From JAANXG01 sp963731035 (GTDB lineage: Bacteria > Pseudomonadota > Gammaproteobacteria > Arenicellales > JAANXG01), in contig CAVSUY010000005.1 in NCBI GenBank assembly GCA_963731035.1, positions 1 to 64,000 on the forward strand: a DNA stretch of 64,000 nt, in the 5' to 3' direction. The translations under genes and the position numbers were made by a program. Below are positions 17,681 to 26,129 of this stretch, piece after piece. The stretch's first letter is position 1; each line of letters starts with the position of its first letter. The notes below the pieces were generated by a model. That model saw nothing but the letters and a program-made list of their open reading frames with translations, was not told the DNA's origin and did not search any database.

Positions 17681-18712
17681 TCACAAGGGGCGGCCGGAGT
17701 AACTCCCGGAATCTTGCGCCATGGCCAGCGCGATGCGTGCGGTAGAGATGATATCCGGGACATCGGCCCCCCGCGATACATCGGCCAATGGCCGGGCGAA
17801 ACCCTGAAGCACGGGGCCCAGGGCGGTGGCTCCGCCGAGGTGCTGGAGGAGCTTGTAGGCGATGTTGCCGGCGTTGAGGTCCGGAAAGACCAATACGTTG
17901 GCACGACCTGCGACCGGACTTTCACGAGACACCTTGCGAGCGGCAATCTCCGACATCAACGCCGCGTCGGCCTGGAGGTCCCCGTCGATGGCGAGGCCCG
18001 GAGCCCGGGCCCGAGCTATCTCCAGGGCTCCCTTTACCTTGTCGACGAGGGGATGGCGCGAGCTGCCGTGCGTGGAGAAGGACAGCAAGGCGACGCGAGG
18101 TTCCTCGTCGAGCAGCCTGCGGGCGGTGTCGGCCGATGCCAGGGCGATGGCTGCCAGGTCCTGGGCGCTCGGATCGATGTTTACGGCACAGTCCGCGAAT
18201 ATCAGTCGCGCAGCCTCCCGCTTTCCGAAGCCGGGCACGAGCATCAGGAAAAAGCTCGACGGGGTCGTGATCCCTTCGGCGAGGCCTACGGTAAGCAGAC
18301 CTGCCTCGATGACCCGGCGCGTGGGATTGGCTGCGCCCCCCAGCATTGCGTCGGCATCGCCGAGCTTGACCATCATGGCACCGAAATACAGAGGCCGCTT
18401 GAGCAAACGTCGAGCCATACTCAGATTGGTGCGGGGACGGTCTTGTGCGTAGGACCGGGCATATCTGTCCAGAAGATCGCCTTCATCAGGATCGACGACA
18501 TCGATGTTGTCCAAGCGTACCCCGATGGCGGCCGCGGCGCGTTTCAGCTCCGTCCGCGCACCGATCAGGATCGATCGTATCGTCCCGCCCTCGGCAAGAC
18601 GTTCGGCCGCCCGCAGGATTCGCTCATCGAAACTCTCCGGGAGGACCACCCGTGCGGGCCGCGACGAGATGTCTGTCCGGATCTCTTCAATCGATATCAT
18701 CGTCTCCCCCAT
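17681..18712 (-). CDS. pta: Phosphate acetyltransferase
   Basis: A 343-residue PTA_PTB-family enzyme of the short form, lacking the N-terminal DRTGG/P-loop part of long Pta. It interconverts acetyl phosphate and acetyl-CoA. Recognisable are VVLPESFDERILRAAERLAE at the start, AMMVKLGDADAMLGGAANPT, LSFSTHGSSRHPLVDKV and the C-terminal NVLVFPDLNAGNIAYKLLQH, GPVLQGFARPLADVSRGA. A short Pta beside Xsc is the known way to recover acetyl-CoA in taurine degraders, which fits this position. Confidence 0.92.
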   Translation of the reverse strand: MGETMISIEEIRTDISSRPARVVLPESFDERILRAAERLAEGGTIRSILIGARTELKRAAAAIGVRLDNIDVVDPDEGDLLDRYARSYAQDRPRTNLSMARRLLKRPLYFGAMMVKLGDADAMLGGAANPTRRVIEAGLLTVGLAEGITTPSSFFLMLVPGFGKREAARLIFADCAVNIDPSAQDLAAIALASADTARRLLDEEPRVALLSFSTHGSSRHPLVDKVKGALEIARARAPGLAIDGDLQADAALMSEIAARKVSRESPVAGRANVLVFPDLNAGNIAYKLLQHLGGATALGPVLQGFARPLADVSRGADVPDIISTARIALAMAQDSGSYSGRPL

Positions 18713-19063
18713 ACGAATACCTGGTTCGGAGTCAGCGAACTGCGATGGTCCGGGGGAGCGGCCGCGGCCGCGTTCTTTCCCTGTTTGCGTGGCGTGTGCA
18801 TTCCCGGTGGCGGATGCGACTGGCTACCGAACCGAATTCTGCCGGCGCCGATGTCCTGGCGGTGCCCTTGTCTCTGGCCCGGAGACCCAATGGATATCCA
18901 AGTCGCCATGGCTTGATGCCGGCGGCAGAGCCTCACTTGACTTCCTTTCATCGATCCGCCATTCGCTTTCGCGCGTCCAGCAATGAACTAAGGCGATACT
19001 ATCCGAAAATGGGATTGTGTGCCTTTAAACAAACCAGTTGATACTGAAAAAGAGGGTGCGAAG
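18713..19063. other. Intergenic region, nothing recognised
   Basis: About 350 bases between the divergent pta and citrate synthase genes. They should contain promoters for both, but no clear -35/-10 pair, repeat or RNA structure was seen. Open frames here are short and show no family resemblance. Confidence 0.5.
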
Positions 19064-20206
19064 ATGTCTGATGAGCAGAGCGTCAAGATTCACCGTGGGT
19101 TGAAAGATGTTTATTTCGACCGCTCGGGAATCTCCGACATAGACGGCCGCCGCGGTGAGTTGCGCTACCGCGGATATTCGATTCATGACCTCGCCGAGCA
19201 TTCGACCTTCGAGGAGACCGCTTACCTTCTGTTACATGGCGATCTGCCTACGCGCGGACAGTTGAGCGCGTTCGACGATTCACTCAAGAGTGCGCGTGCC
19301 CTGCCGGAAGACATCCTGGAGATCATTCGTCGAATCCGGGGGGCACATCCCATGGATGTACTGCGCACTGCGGTCTCGGCTCTGGCTGCGTACGATCCGG
19401 AAGCTGCGGACACCTCCCGCGAGGCCACGGTGCGCAAGGGTATTCGTCTGACCTCGCAGGTGCCGATGATCGTCGCTGCACACGAGCATATCCGCAATGG
19501 TCGCGAGCCTGTTGCTCCCGATATGGCACTCGGCCATGCCGAGAACCTGCTCTATATGCTTACCGGCAGCCGCCCCAGCGAGAATGCCGGACGACTGCTC
19601 GATAAGGATCTGGTTCTCCACGCCGAGCACGGATCGAACGCCTCCTCGTTCACTGCACGTGTGGTGACCGGCACCAACGCAACGCTGCATGCGGCGATCA
19701 CCGCAGCGGTCGCCGCGCTCTCCGGCCCGGCACACGGCGGCGCAGCCGAGGACGTTATGCGGATGGCCGAAGAGATCGGGGAGCCGGGAAACGCGGCGGA
19801 GTACGTTCGCCGTAAGCGGGCTTCGCGCGAACCGGTGACGGGCTTCGGTCACCGCGTGTATCGCACCGAGGATCCACGTGCCCGGCACATGCGCGAGGGT
19901 GTGAAGCTGCTATCGAAGGAAATGGGGGAGCCGAAGTGGTACCGGATCCTGGAAGCGGTAGTGGAGGCCATGAAGCCCTACTCCCGTCACGGCGTGAACG
20001 TGAACGTCGACTTCTACTCCGGGGTTGTCTACCACCTGCATGGCATCCCGCGGAGCCTGTTCGTTCCACTGTTCGCCGTGGGGCGCGTGCCGGGCTGGAC
20101 AGCACAAGTGCTGGAGCAGCTGGCCGGCAATATACTCATAAGACCGCTGACCATCTATAACGGCCCGGAGCCAAGAGAGTACGCATCGTTGGAGCAACGA
20201 GGATAA
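19064..20206 (+). CDS. Citrate synthase (short type II / 2-methylcitrate synthase family)
   Basis: A 380-residue citrate synthase family protein, starting at ATG 19064 behind AAGAGGG. An in-frame start 15 codons upstream adds only unconserved residues. Seen are GLKDVYFDRSGISDIDGRRG (residues about 10-30), ELRYRGYSIHDLAEH, the catalytic His loops LHAEHGSNASSFTARVV and VTGFGHRVYRTEDPRARHM, and the Asp of VNVNVDFYSGVVYHLHG. It condenses acetyl-CoA (or propionyl-CoA) with oxaloacetate. The short length fits the archaeal/Gram-positive-like branch. Beside pta it could draw taurine-derived acetyl-CoA into the TCA or methylcitrate cycle. Confidence 0.88.
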   Translation: MSDEQSVKIHRGLKDVYFDRSGISDIDGRRGELRYRGYSIHDLAEHSTFEETAYLLLHGDLPTRGQLSAFDDSLKSARALPEDILEIIRRIRGAHPMDVLRTAVSALAAYDPEAADTSREATVRKGIRLTSQVPMIVAAHEHIRNGREPVAPDMALGHAENLLYMLTGSRPSENAGRLLDKDLVLHAEHGSNASSFTARVVTGTNATLHAAITAAVAALSGPAHGGAAEDVMRMAEEIGEPGNAAEYVRRKRASREPVTGFGHRVYRTEDPRARHMREGVKLLSKEMGEPKWYRILEAVVEAMKPYSRHGVNVNVDFYSGVVYHLHGIPRSLFVPLFAVGRVPGWTAQVLEQLAGNILIRPLTIYNGPEPREYASLEQRG

Positions 20207-20650
20207 CGGCGCTTCAAAGCGGCATGACGCCGTATACGCAGGTGGTTGATATGCGCCGCGGGCCCCTGCAATACTCCGCTGCCGGTGAGACCGTTTCGAG
20301 GCCAATCCCTGCTCGTCCGGCTGATGCGCTATCGCGACGACACGCCCGGCAATGAGGGGTGTGCTCGCGAATCGAGAGACTTCGTGGTACGCTCTCGATC
20401 AGTTGTTGCATAGGGCGCGTGTGCGATCGGGTAGGCGGATCGATGCACGAGCGGCGAGCGCGTTCAGCATTGTATCCGTACTCACAATCATTGTCCACGG
20501 GTGCTTCTCCGTGCCCGACTCAAATCCGAAACGGATCTGCACGTGGATGATCGCGGCACTTTTCCATGCCGATAACCGCGTTTGGCGCAACAGAAATTCG
20601 ACCTTCAAGCGCGTCGCGGATCCACCCGGACAAACGTAGGTAGGTATTTC
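20207..20650. other. Intergenic region, nothing recognised
   Basis: About 440 bases between the citrate synthase and SDR genes. Open frames are short and overlapping with no family resemblance. No REP copy, tRNA or clear terminator was found. Confidence 0.5.
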
Positions 20651-21421
20651 ATGTCCACAGTGTCTGACACGTATACACGTATCGCCGTAGTAACCGGGGC
20701 CACATCCGGCATCGGTGAAGCTACGGCGAGAAAGTTTGCCGGCGCCGGCTTCGGCGTGGTCGGCAACGCCCGCGCCCGCTCCAAGCTCTCCGCTCTGGAG
20801 AAGGAGATCGGCCAGGCTTTCTGCGGCATCGCCGGCGATGCGGCGGAGGAAGCAATAGTGGAAAAGCTCTTTACGGCGGCCGATGACCGGTTCGGCCGCA
20901 AGCCGGATGTCGTTGTAGTCAACGCCGGCCGCGGCCTGGGGGGGCCTGTCACGGATGTAGACCTCGAGCAGTTCAAGGACGTCCTGCGAACCAACGTGAG
21001 CGGAGCCCTGGCCCTGATGAAAAGCGCGGCCCGAAGACTGGTCGCGGCGCAGCAGGACGGCTTTCCCGAATCGCCTGCCGACATCGTCGTGATCGGGTCG
21101 GTCGTCGGACGGCACATATCACCGTTCAGCGCGGTATACGGGGCTTCCAAGGCGGCGGTGCACTCGCTGACCGAATCGCTGCGCCGCGAGGTGGGAAGCA
21201 AGGGTGTGCGCGTTACCCTGGTCGAGCCGGGATTCGTGTTGAGCGGCTTTCAGGCGGTGGCCGGTTACAGCGACGAGATGATCGCGGGTGTCAAGGAAAA
21301 GTTCGGCCCGTTGCTGACTGGGGCTGATGTCGCGGACGCCATCTACTACGTCGTCAGCCAACCGCCCCACGTGCACATCTCGGACCTCTTGATTCGTCCT
21401 ACGCGCCAGGACTATCCGTAG
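20651..21421 (+). CDS. SDR family oxidoreductase
   Basis: A 256-residue classical short-chain dehydrogenase starting at ATG 20651. The upstream in-frame extension lacks homology. The cofactor loop is VVTGATSGIGEATARKFAGA, the NAG motif is VVVNAGRG, and the catalytic residues are Ser150, Tyr163 and Lys167 (VYGASKAAV). ARARS after the second strand suggests NADPH. It is close to the YdfG-type general group, to which sulfoacetaldehyde reductase also belongs. Given the taurine locus that is an idea only; the substrate is unassigned. Confidence 0.82.
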   Translation: MSTVSDTYTRIAVVTGATSGIGEATARKFAGAGFGVVGNARARSKLSALEKEIGQAFCGIAGDAAEEAIVEKLFTAADDRFGRKPDVVVVNAGRGLGGPVTDVDLEQFKDVLRTNVSGALALMKSAARRLVAAQQDGFPESPADIVVIGSVVGRHISPFSAVYGASKAAVHSLTESLRREVGSKGVRVTLVEPGFVLSGFQAVAGYSDEMIAGVKEKFGPLLTGADVADAIYYVVSQPPHVHISDLLIRPTRQDYP

Positions 21422-21525
21422 TGTGGAGGCCCTCGCCCGGCTGCGCAGGCTGCGTCGGGGCCATGGACGGTTTCACTCTGGCCGCGAGGACTCGAATCCG
21501 CGACCTTCCCTTCGTCAGGCCGACC

Positions 21526-22566
21526 TTATCGGCTTCGGCTGAAGGTGGAGGGTTCTCCAGGGCTCCGGCCTCGGCTTTGTCTGGCAATCATCCACTGCGG
21601 GTATTCCGGCGGCAGGGCGCTGACCTCGTCCAGGCTTTGCAGCTCCTGGTCGCTGAGCTTGATATCCACGGACTTGAGGTTGTCGTTGAGCTGCTCCATG
21701 TTCTTGGCGCCGATGATCACGGTGGTCACCACGTCCTGGTGCAGCAGCCATGCCAGGGCGATGTTGGCGACGGACACGCCGTGCTCCCTGGCGATCGGCT
21801 GCATGACGTCGATGACGTTGAAGGCGCGCTCCTTGTCGACGGGCGGGAAGTCGAAGCCGGCGCGGCGGGCGCCTTCGGGGCCGCCGCCTTCACGGGTGAA
21901 CTTACCGCTTAAAAGGCCTCCCGCCAAGGGACTCCACACCATCAGGCCAAGCCGCTGGTCCCGCAGCAGGGGCGCCAGCTCGCGTTCCAGATCGCGGCCG
22001 GCGATGGTGTAGTAGGCCTGCAGCGACTCGAACCGGGACAGGCCGCGGCGTTCGGAAATGCCCAGCGCCTTCATCAGGTGCCAGGCCGCAAGGTTGCTGG
22101 CGCCGATGTAGCGCACTTTCCCCTCGCGGACCAGGTCGTCGAGGGCGCGCAGGGTTTCATCGAAGGGAGTGACGGGGTCGTAGCCGTGGATCTGGTACAG
22201 GTCGATATAGTCGGTCTGCAGCCGCTTCAGGCTGCCATTGACCTGCTCGAAGATGTGCTTCCGCGATAGACCAACGTCATTCGGTCCTTCAGCCATCTGG
22301 CCGCGCACCTTGGTGGCCAGCACTGTCTGGTCTCGCCTGCCCTTTAATGCTTCACCCAGCATGCGCTCCGAATCACCGAACGAATACACGTTGGCGGTAT
22401 CGAAGAAGTTGATGCCCGCATCCAGGCAGCGATGCACCAGCTGGGTTGCCTCGTCCTGGTCCAGCCGGCCGATCGTCTCCCAGAAACCCTTGCCGCCGAA
22501 AGTCATGGCGCCCATGCAGAGCCTGGAGACGAAGAGTCCGGTGTTTCCAAATGTGTCGTACTTCAT
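21526..22566 (-). CDS. Aldo/keto reductase
   Basis: A 346-residue NADPH-dependent aldo/keto reductase. The tetrad is visible as Asp (FFDTANVYSFGDSERMLGEA), Tyr (VYSFG), Lys (VLATKVRGQM) and His (LYQIHGYDP). GASNLAAWHLMKAL and VWSPLAGGLLSGKFTREG are typical of the YajO/Tas-like AKR11-12 group. Substrate unknown. The last 15 residues are Ser/Arg-rich and unlike the family, so the native stop may have been shifted. Confidence 0.88.
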   Translation of the reverse strand: MKYDTFGNTGLFVSRLCMGAMTFGGKGFWETIGRLDQDEATQLVHRCLDAGINFFDTANVYSFGDSERMLGEALKGRRDQTVLATKVRGQMAEGPNDVGLSRKHIFEQVNGSLKRLQTDYIDLYQIHGYDPVTPFDETLRALDDLVREGKVRYIGASNLAAWHLMKALGISERRGLSRFESLQAYYTIAGRDLERELAPLLRDQRLGLMVWSPLAGGLLSGKFTREGGGPEGARRAGFDFPPVDKERAFNVIDVMQPIAREHGVSVANIALAWLLHQDVVTTVIIGAKNMEQLNDNLKSVDIKLSDQELQSLDEVSALPPEYPQWMIARQSRGRSPGEPSTFSRSR

Positions 22567-22785
22567 GGTTTGTATCTCCTGTAAGAAAAGTCTGCAGAGC
22601 GGGTGTCCGGACTACAGCCGTTTGAGCAGCCGGGATCCCGGCATCGCGCGCCCTGTTGAATGTTCGATTTGGTGCCGCGTGACCGGACATCTGCCAGCTT
22701 CGAGTTCCGGAGGGACCGTCACTACGCGCGCCTGTGACAAGCGCAGAGAGGGCAATGCCACTACTTCGCACCTAATCGGTGCAGG

Positions 22786-23253
22786 CTAGTTCCGTCTGAG
22801 GAGAAGCCAGTAGGTTACACCGAGAGCCAGCACGACAGCGGCCGTGCTGTATATATATGCTGGCGACAACTCATCGAAATCAAAGATAATCACCTTTCGC
22901 GATATCGCCATTAGAGCCGTGGCAACCACGAGCCGCACGGGTATCACGTCGGAATGTAAATACATGGTGATGTTGATGAAGATCTCGATGGCGATCAGAA
23001 CCGCTAGAAACGCGCCGAATGTCTTCAGAATGTCGCTGATTTGAAGAAGCAGGTAAGGGGGCTCCGTGACGCGCTGGTAAAGGACATAAACCACATCGCC
23101 GATACCCCACACGATGACCAGGACCATCAGAACAGCGAGAACCTTGACCGCAAGCCTTATGATCCTGTGCAGGACGCGAAGGGTTGGGTCCTGGTGTTCC
23201 AAGTGCAGATCGTGGCCGGGCTCGTGTGGTAGATTCGTTTGTCTTTCCGTCAT
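22786..23253 (-). CDS. PsiE-family membrane protein
   Basis: A 155-residue protein with four hydrophobic segments (VLAVLMVLVIVWGIGDVVYV, LKTFGAFLAVLIAIEIFINI, VVATALMAISRKVIIFDF, STAAVVLALGVTYWLLL). The conserved block RLVVATALMAISRKVIIFDF is the mark of the phosphate-starvation-inducible PsiE family. The start at 23253 begins MTERQTNLPHEPG; longer in-frame extensions upstream are not conserved. The molecular role of the family is unknown. Confidence 0.8.
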   Translation of the reverse strand: MTERQTNLPHEPGHDLHLEHQDPTLRVLHRIIRLAVKVLAVLMVLVIVWGIGDVVYVLYQRVTEPPYLLLQISDILKTFGAFLAVLIAIEIFINITMYLHSDVIPVRLVVATALMAISRKVIIFDFDELSPAYIYSTAAVVLALGVTYWLLLRRN

Positions 23254-23488
23254 GGCTCCTGAGTCCCCAATCGAAGTATAAAGGATTTGTCGGTTTGCGG
23301 AAAAGTACTCTGCCCGGCCGGCCGGGTGCTTTCCTGGGCACGCGAATGAGTGCAATCGGTCGATTGAATTGGCAGTGTCGAGAATGGACCCCCACCGGCC
23401 GACCGTCAGGTGTTGGACGTCCCTTCTCGTCGGCGATAGTATTCCTGCGCGAGGGGCGTGGAACCGGTCACCAACAACAGAGGTCTCA

Positions 23489-24157
23489 ATGTTCATCGGA
23501 CATTTTGCAGTTGGACTCGGCGCCAAGCGGGCGGCACCGGCGGTGTCGCTTGGGACGCTGTTCCTGGCGGCCCAATTCGCCGATCTGCTGTGGCCCACCT
23601 TCGTACTTCTGGGAATCGAGAAGGTGGAGATCAGACCGGGAGTGACGGTGGTGACGCCGCTCGACTTCGTGAGCTATCCTTACTCCCACAGCCTGGTCAT
23701 GCTGGTGCTCTGGGGGCTGCTGTTCGCGGGTATCTACTTGTTCGTGCGCCGCGGTCGGATGCGCGCCGCGCTGGTGCTCGCGGCGGTGGTGGTCAGCCAC
23801 TGGGTGCTGGACGTCATCGCTCATCGCCCGGACATGCCCGTAACGGTGAACGGCGATTTGCGTCTCGGGCTCGGGCTCTGGAACTCTCCGGCGGCGACGT
23901 TCATCGTCGAAACTACAATGCTCGTGGCCGGTATGTATCTTTATCTGAAGACCACGAGAGCCCGAGACCGGATTGGACGGTACGCATTCTGGGGTCTGAT
24001 CGCGTTCCTGGTGGTCGTCAATCTCGCAAACATGCTGGGACCGCCGCCGCCCAGCGTAGCGGCGGTGGCCTGGAGCGCGGAGGCCATCTGGCTGCTGGTG
24101 GCGTGGGGCTACTGGATCGACCGGCATCGCGAGCCGTTGGCGGTACGGGAAATTTGA
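23489..24157 (+). CDS. Membrane protein, DUF457/YdjM-like putative metal-dependent hydrolase
   Basis: A 222-residue integral membrane protein starting at ATG 23489 (GAGGTCTCA upstream is only a weak ribosome site). It begins MFIGHFAVGLGAKRAAP and has FLAAQFADLLWP, YPYSHSLVMLVLWGLLFAG and VVSHWVLDVIAHRPDMPV. The spaced His and Asp residues within membrane segments are the signature of the DUF457-type family. Enzymatic activity is unproven for the family. Confidence 0.7.
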   Translation: MFIGHFAVGLGAKRAAPAVSLGTLFLAAQFADLLWPTFVLLGIEKVEIRPGVTVVTPLDFVSYPYSHSLVMLVLWGLLFAGIYLFVRRGRMRAALVLAAVVVSHWVLDVIAHRPDMPVTVNGDLRLGLGLWNSPAATFIVETTMLVAGMYLYLKTTRARDRIGRYAFWGLIAFLVVVNLANMLGPPPPSVAAVAWSAEAIWLLVAWGYWIDRHREPLAVREI

Positions 24158-24187
24158 ACTATTTACCTTGGGAAACAGGTAACAGAA

Positions 24188-24970
24188 ATGCTCAAAGGTA
24201 AGAATGCGATAGTAACCGGTTCGTCGAGCGGCATCGGCCTCGGAATCGCGACGGCCTTTGCCGGCCTGGGCATGAACGTGCTGATGAATGGAATCGAGCC
24301 CGCGAAACAAGTCGAAGCCGAGCGGGAGAAGCTGGAAAAGGAGCACGGCACGAAGCTGTTGTACAGGCAGGCGGACATGACCAAGCCTCAGGAAATCCGT
24401 GAGCTGGTTCAGTTCGGCGAGATCAGCCTGGGGCAGGTCGATGTGCTGGTGAACAACGCCGGCATCCAGTTCGTGTCCCCGATCGAAGACTTCCCGGAAG
24501 ACAAGTGGGACGCGATCATCGCGACCAATCTGTCTTCCGCTTTTCACACCATAAAGGCCGCGCTGCCCGGCATGAAGCAGCGGGGGTGGGGCCGGATCGT
24601 CAACACTGCGTCGACGCACGGTCTCATTGCCTCGCCATACAAGTCGGCATACGCGGCCGCCAAGCATGGCATAGTGGGAATGACCAAGGCGGTAGCGCTG
24701 GAAGCCGCCGAGTTCGGCGTTACCGTTAATGCCATCTGCCCCGGCTACGTGTGGACGCCCCTGGTGGCCAAGCAGATTCCAGATACCGCCAAGGCCCGGG
24801 GTATCAGCGAGCAGGAAGTAATCGACAAAGTGATGCTGGGAGGGCAGCCCACCAGGAAGTTCGTCACCATCGAGGAGGTGGCGGAGTTGGTCTGCTACCT
24901 GTGCCGCGATAGCGCGGGGTCCATCACCGGCGCCTCGATGGTCATAGACGGCGGTTGGACGGCGCAGTAG
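24188..24970 (+). CDS. bdhA: 3-Hydroxybutyrate dehydrogenase
   Basis: A 260-residue SDR that matches D-3-hydroxybutyrate dehydrogenase through the whole length: AIVTGSSSGIGLGIATAFAG, VNNAGIQFVSPIEDFPEDKW, NTASTHGLIASPYKSAYAAA (Ser142, Tyr155, Lys159), and the substrate-loop run GYVWTPLVAKQIPDTAKARG. It would oxidise 3-hydroxybutyrate to acetoacetate with NAD. This fits an organism with its own PHA synthase about 11 kb away. The patatin gene follows after 28 bases. Confidence 0.92.
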   Translation: MLKGKNAIVTGSSSGIGLGIATAFAGLGMNVLMNGIEPAKQVEAEREKLEKEHGTKLLYRQADMTKPQEIRELVQFGEISLGQVDVLVNNAGIQFVSPIEDFPEDKWDAIIATNLSSAFHTIKAALPGMKQRGWGRIVNTASTHGLIASPYKSAYAAAKHGIVGMTKAVALEAAEFGVTVNAICPGYVWTPLVAKQIPDTAKARGISEQEVIDKVMLGGQPTRKFVTIEEVAELVCYLCRDSAGSITGASMVIDGGWTAQ

Positions 24971-24998
24971 TCCGGCTCGCCCGGAGTCCGATCCTTCC

Positions 24999-26036
24999 AT
25001 GACCGGGAAGACGGTGAACCTTGCGCTGCAGGGCGGCGGGGCCCACGGCGCGTTTACCTGGGGTGTGCTGGATCGCCTGCTCGAGGACGGCCGGCTGCAC
25101 ATCGAGGCGGTGAGCGGCACCAGCGCCGGTGCACTCAATGCGGTGGCGCTGGCGGACGGCATGACCCGCGGCGGTATCGATGCCGCCCGGCAGTGCCTGC
25201 ATGACCTGTGGCGGGCCGTCAGCGACGTCGTCAACTGGAGTCCGATTCACCGGGCACCGCTGGATATCTTCATGGGCAACTGGAGCCTGGACTACTCGCC
25301 GGGCTTCTGGTGGTCGGAAATGATGTCGAGGATGACGTCGCCGTATTTCTTCAATCCTCTGGATTACAACCCGTTACGGGATATCGTCGAGTCCAAGGTG
25401 GACTTCGACTGTGTGCGGCGCTGCGACAGCCTGAAGCTGTTCATCTCCGCCACCAACGTGGAGACCGGCCGCGTGAAAGTATTCGATCACAGGGAGCTGA
25501 CCCTTGACATGGTCATGGCCTCGGCCTGCCTGCCGATGATATTCAAAGCCGTCGAGGTGGATGGTGTCCCATACTGGGACGGCGGCTACATGGGCAATCC
25601 CTCGTTGTTCCCGTTCAACCGGGCCACGCACTCCGCGGATATCGTGATCGTTCAGATCAATCCCGTCGAGCGCAAGGGCACCCCCACCACGGTCCAGGAG
25701 ATCATGAACCGGATCAACGAGATCACGTTCAACTCCAGCCTGCTGCGGGAGTTGCGAGCCATCGATTTCGTCCGGCGGCTGGTGGACGACGGAAAGCTGG
25801 ATGACGGCGATTACCGGAAGCTGCACGTGCATATTATTCAGAACCCGGAGAAACTCAATCCCCTCGGCGCCACCTCGAAGCTCAACGCGGAGTGGACGTT
25901 TCTTAAGCACCTGCATGACGTCGGCCGCGACACCGCATCGCAATGGCTCGACGAGCACTTCTATCGGATAGGCAAGGAGTCCACGGTGGATCTGCAGGCG
26001 ATGTTCCAGGGCATCGGTGCGGAGCATCACGGGTGA
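24999..26036 (+). CDS. Patatin-like phospholipase
   Basis: A 345-residue patatin domain protein. It has the oxyanion-hole run LALQGGGAHGAFTWGVLDRL, the nucleophile motif G-T-S-A-G (AVSGTSAGALNAVALADG, Ser near residue 42) and the catalytic Asp in PYWDGGYMGNP. It would hydrolyse acyl esters of lipids, or possibly polymer. It often travels with 3-hydroxybutyrate dehydrogenase genes, and here follows bdhA on the same strand. An inverted pair of REP palindromes lies just after the stop. Confidence 0.88.
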   Translation: MTGKTVNLALQGGGAHGAFTWGVLDRLLEDGRLHIEAVSGTSAGALNAVALADGMTRGGIDAARQCLHDLWRAVSDVVNWSPIHRAPLDIFMGNWSLDYSPGFWWSEMMSRMTSPYFFNPLDYNPLRDIVESKVDFDCVRRCDSLKLFISATNVETGRVKVFDHRELTLDMVMASACLPMIFKAVEVDGVPYWDGGYMGNPSLFPFNRATHSADIVIVQINPVERKGTPTTVQEIMNRINEITFNSSLLRELRAIDFVRRLVDDGKLDDGDYRKLHVHIIQNPEKLNPLGATSKLNAEWTFLKHLHDVGRDTASQWLDEHFYRIGKESTVDLQAMFQGIGAEHHG

Positions 26037-26046
26037 GTTGTCGATG

Positions 26047-26129
26047 ATCGCGACTGAAGTCGCTCCCACAATCCCGGGCTTATCGTGGTGCCAGGCCGCG
26101 GATCGTAGAAGCGACTTCAGTCGCGGTTG
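26047..26129. repeat. Inverted pair of REP-like palindromes
   Basis: ATCGCGACTGAAGTCGCTCC at 26047-26066 and the opposite orientation CGTAGAAGCGACTTCAGTCG at 26104-26123 (element to about 26129) form a BIME-like pair. The right copy overlaps the end of the glycerate kinase gene, whose TGA stop (26117-26119 on the minus strand) lies within the hairpin. Confidence 0.8.

Noticed and set aside
21480..21556. tRNA-like text on the minus strand (GGTCGCGGATTCGAGTCC)
   Set aside because: It resembles a T-arm, but the anticodon and acceptor stems do not pair, so no tRNA can be folded. At most a chance match or old fragment.
23486..25234. Very long open frame (582 codons) on the minus strand
   Set aside because: It lies antisense to three well-recognised genes (membrane protein, 3-hydroxybutyrate dehydrogenase, patatin) and its protein has no family motifs. 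Such frames are common opposite GC-rich genes.
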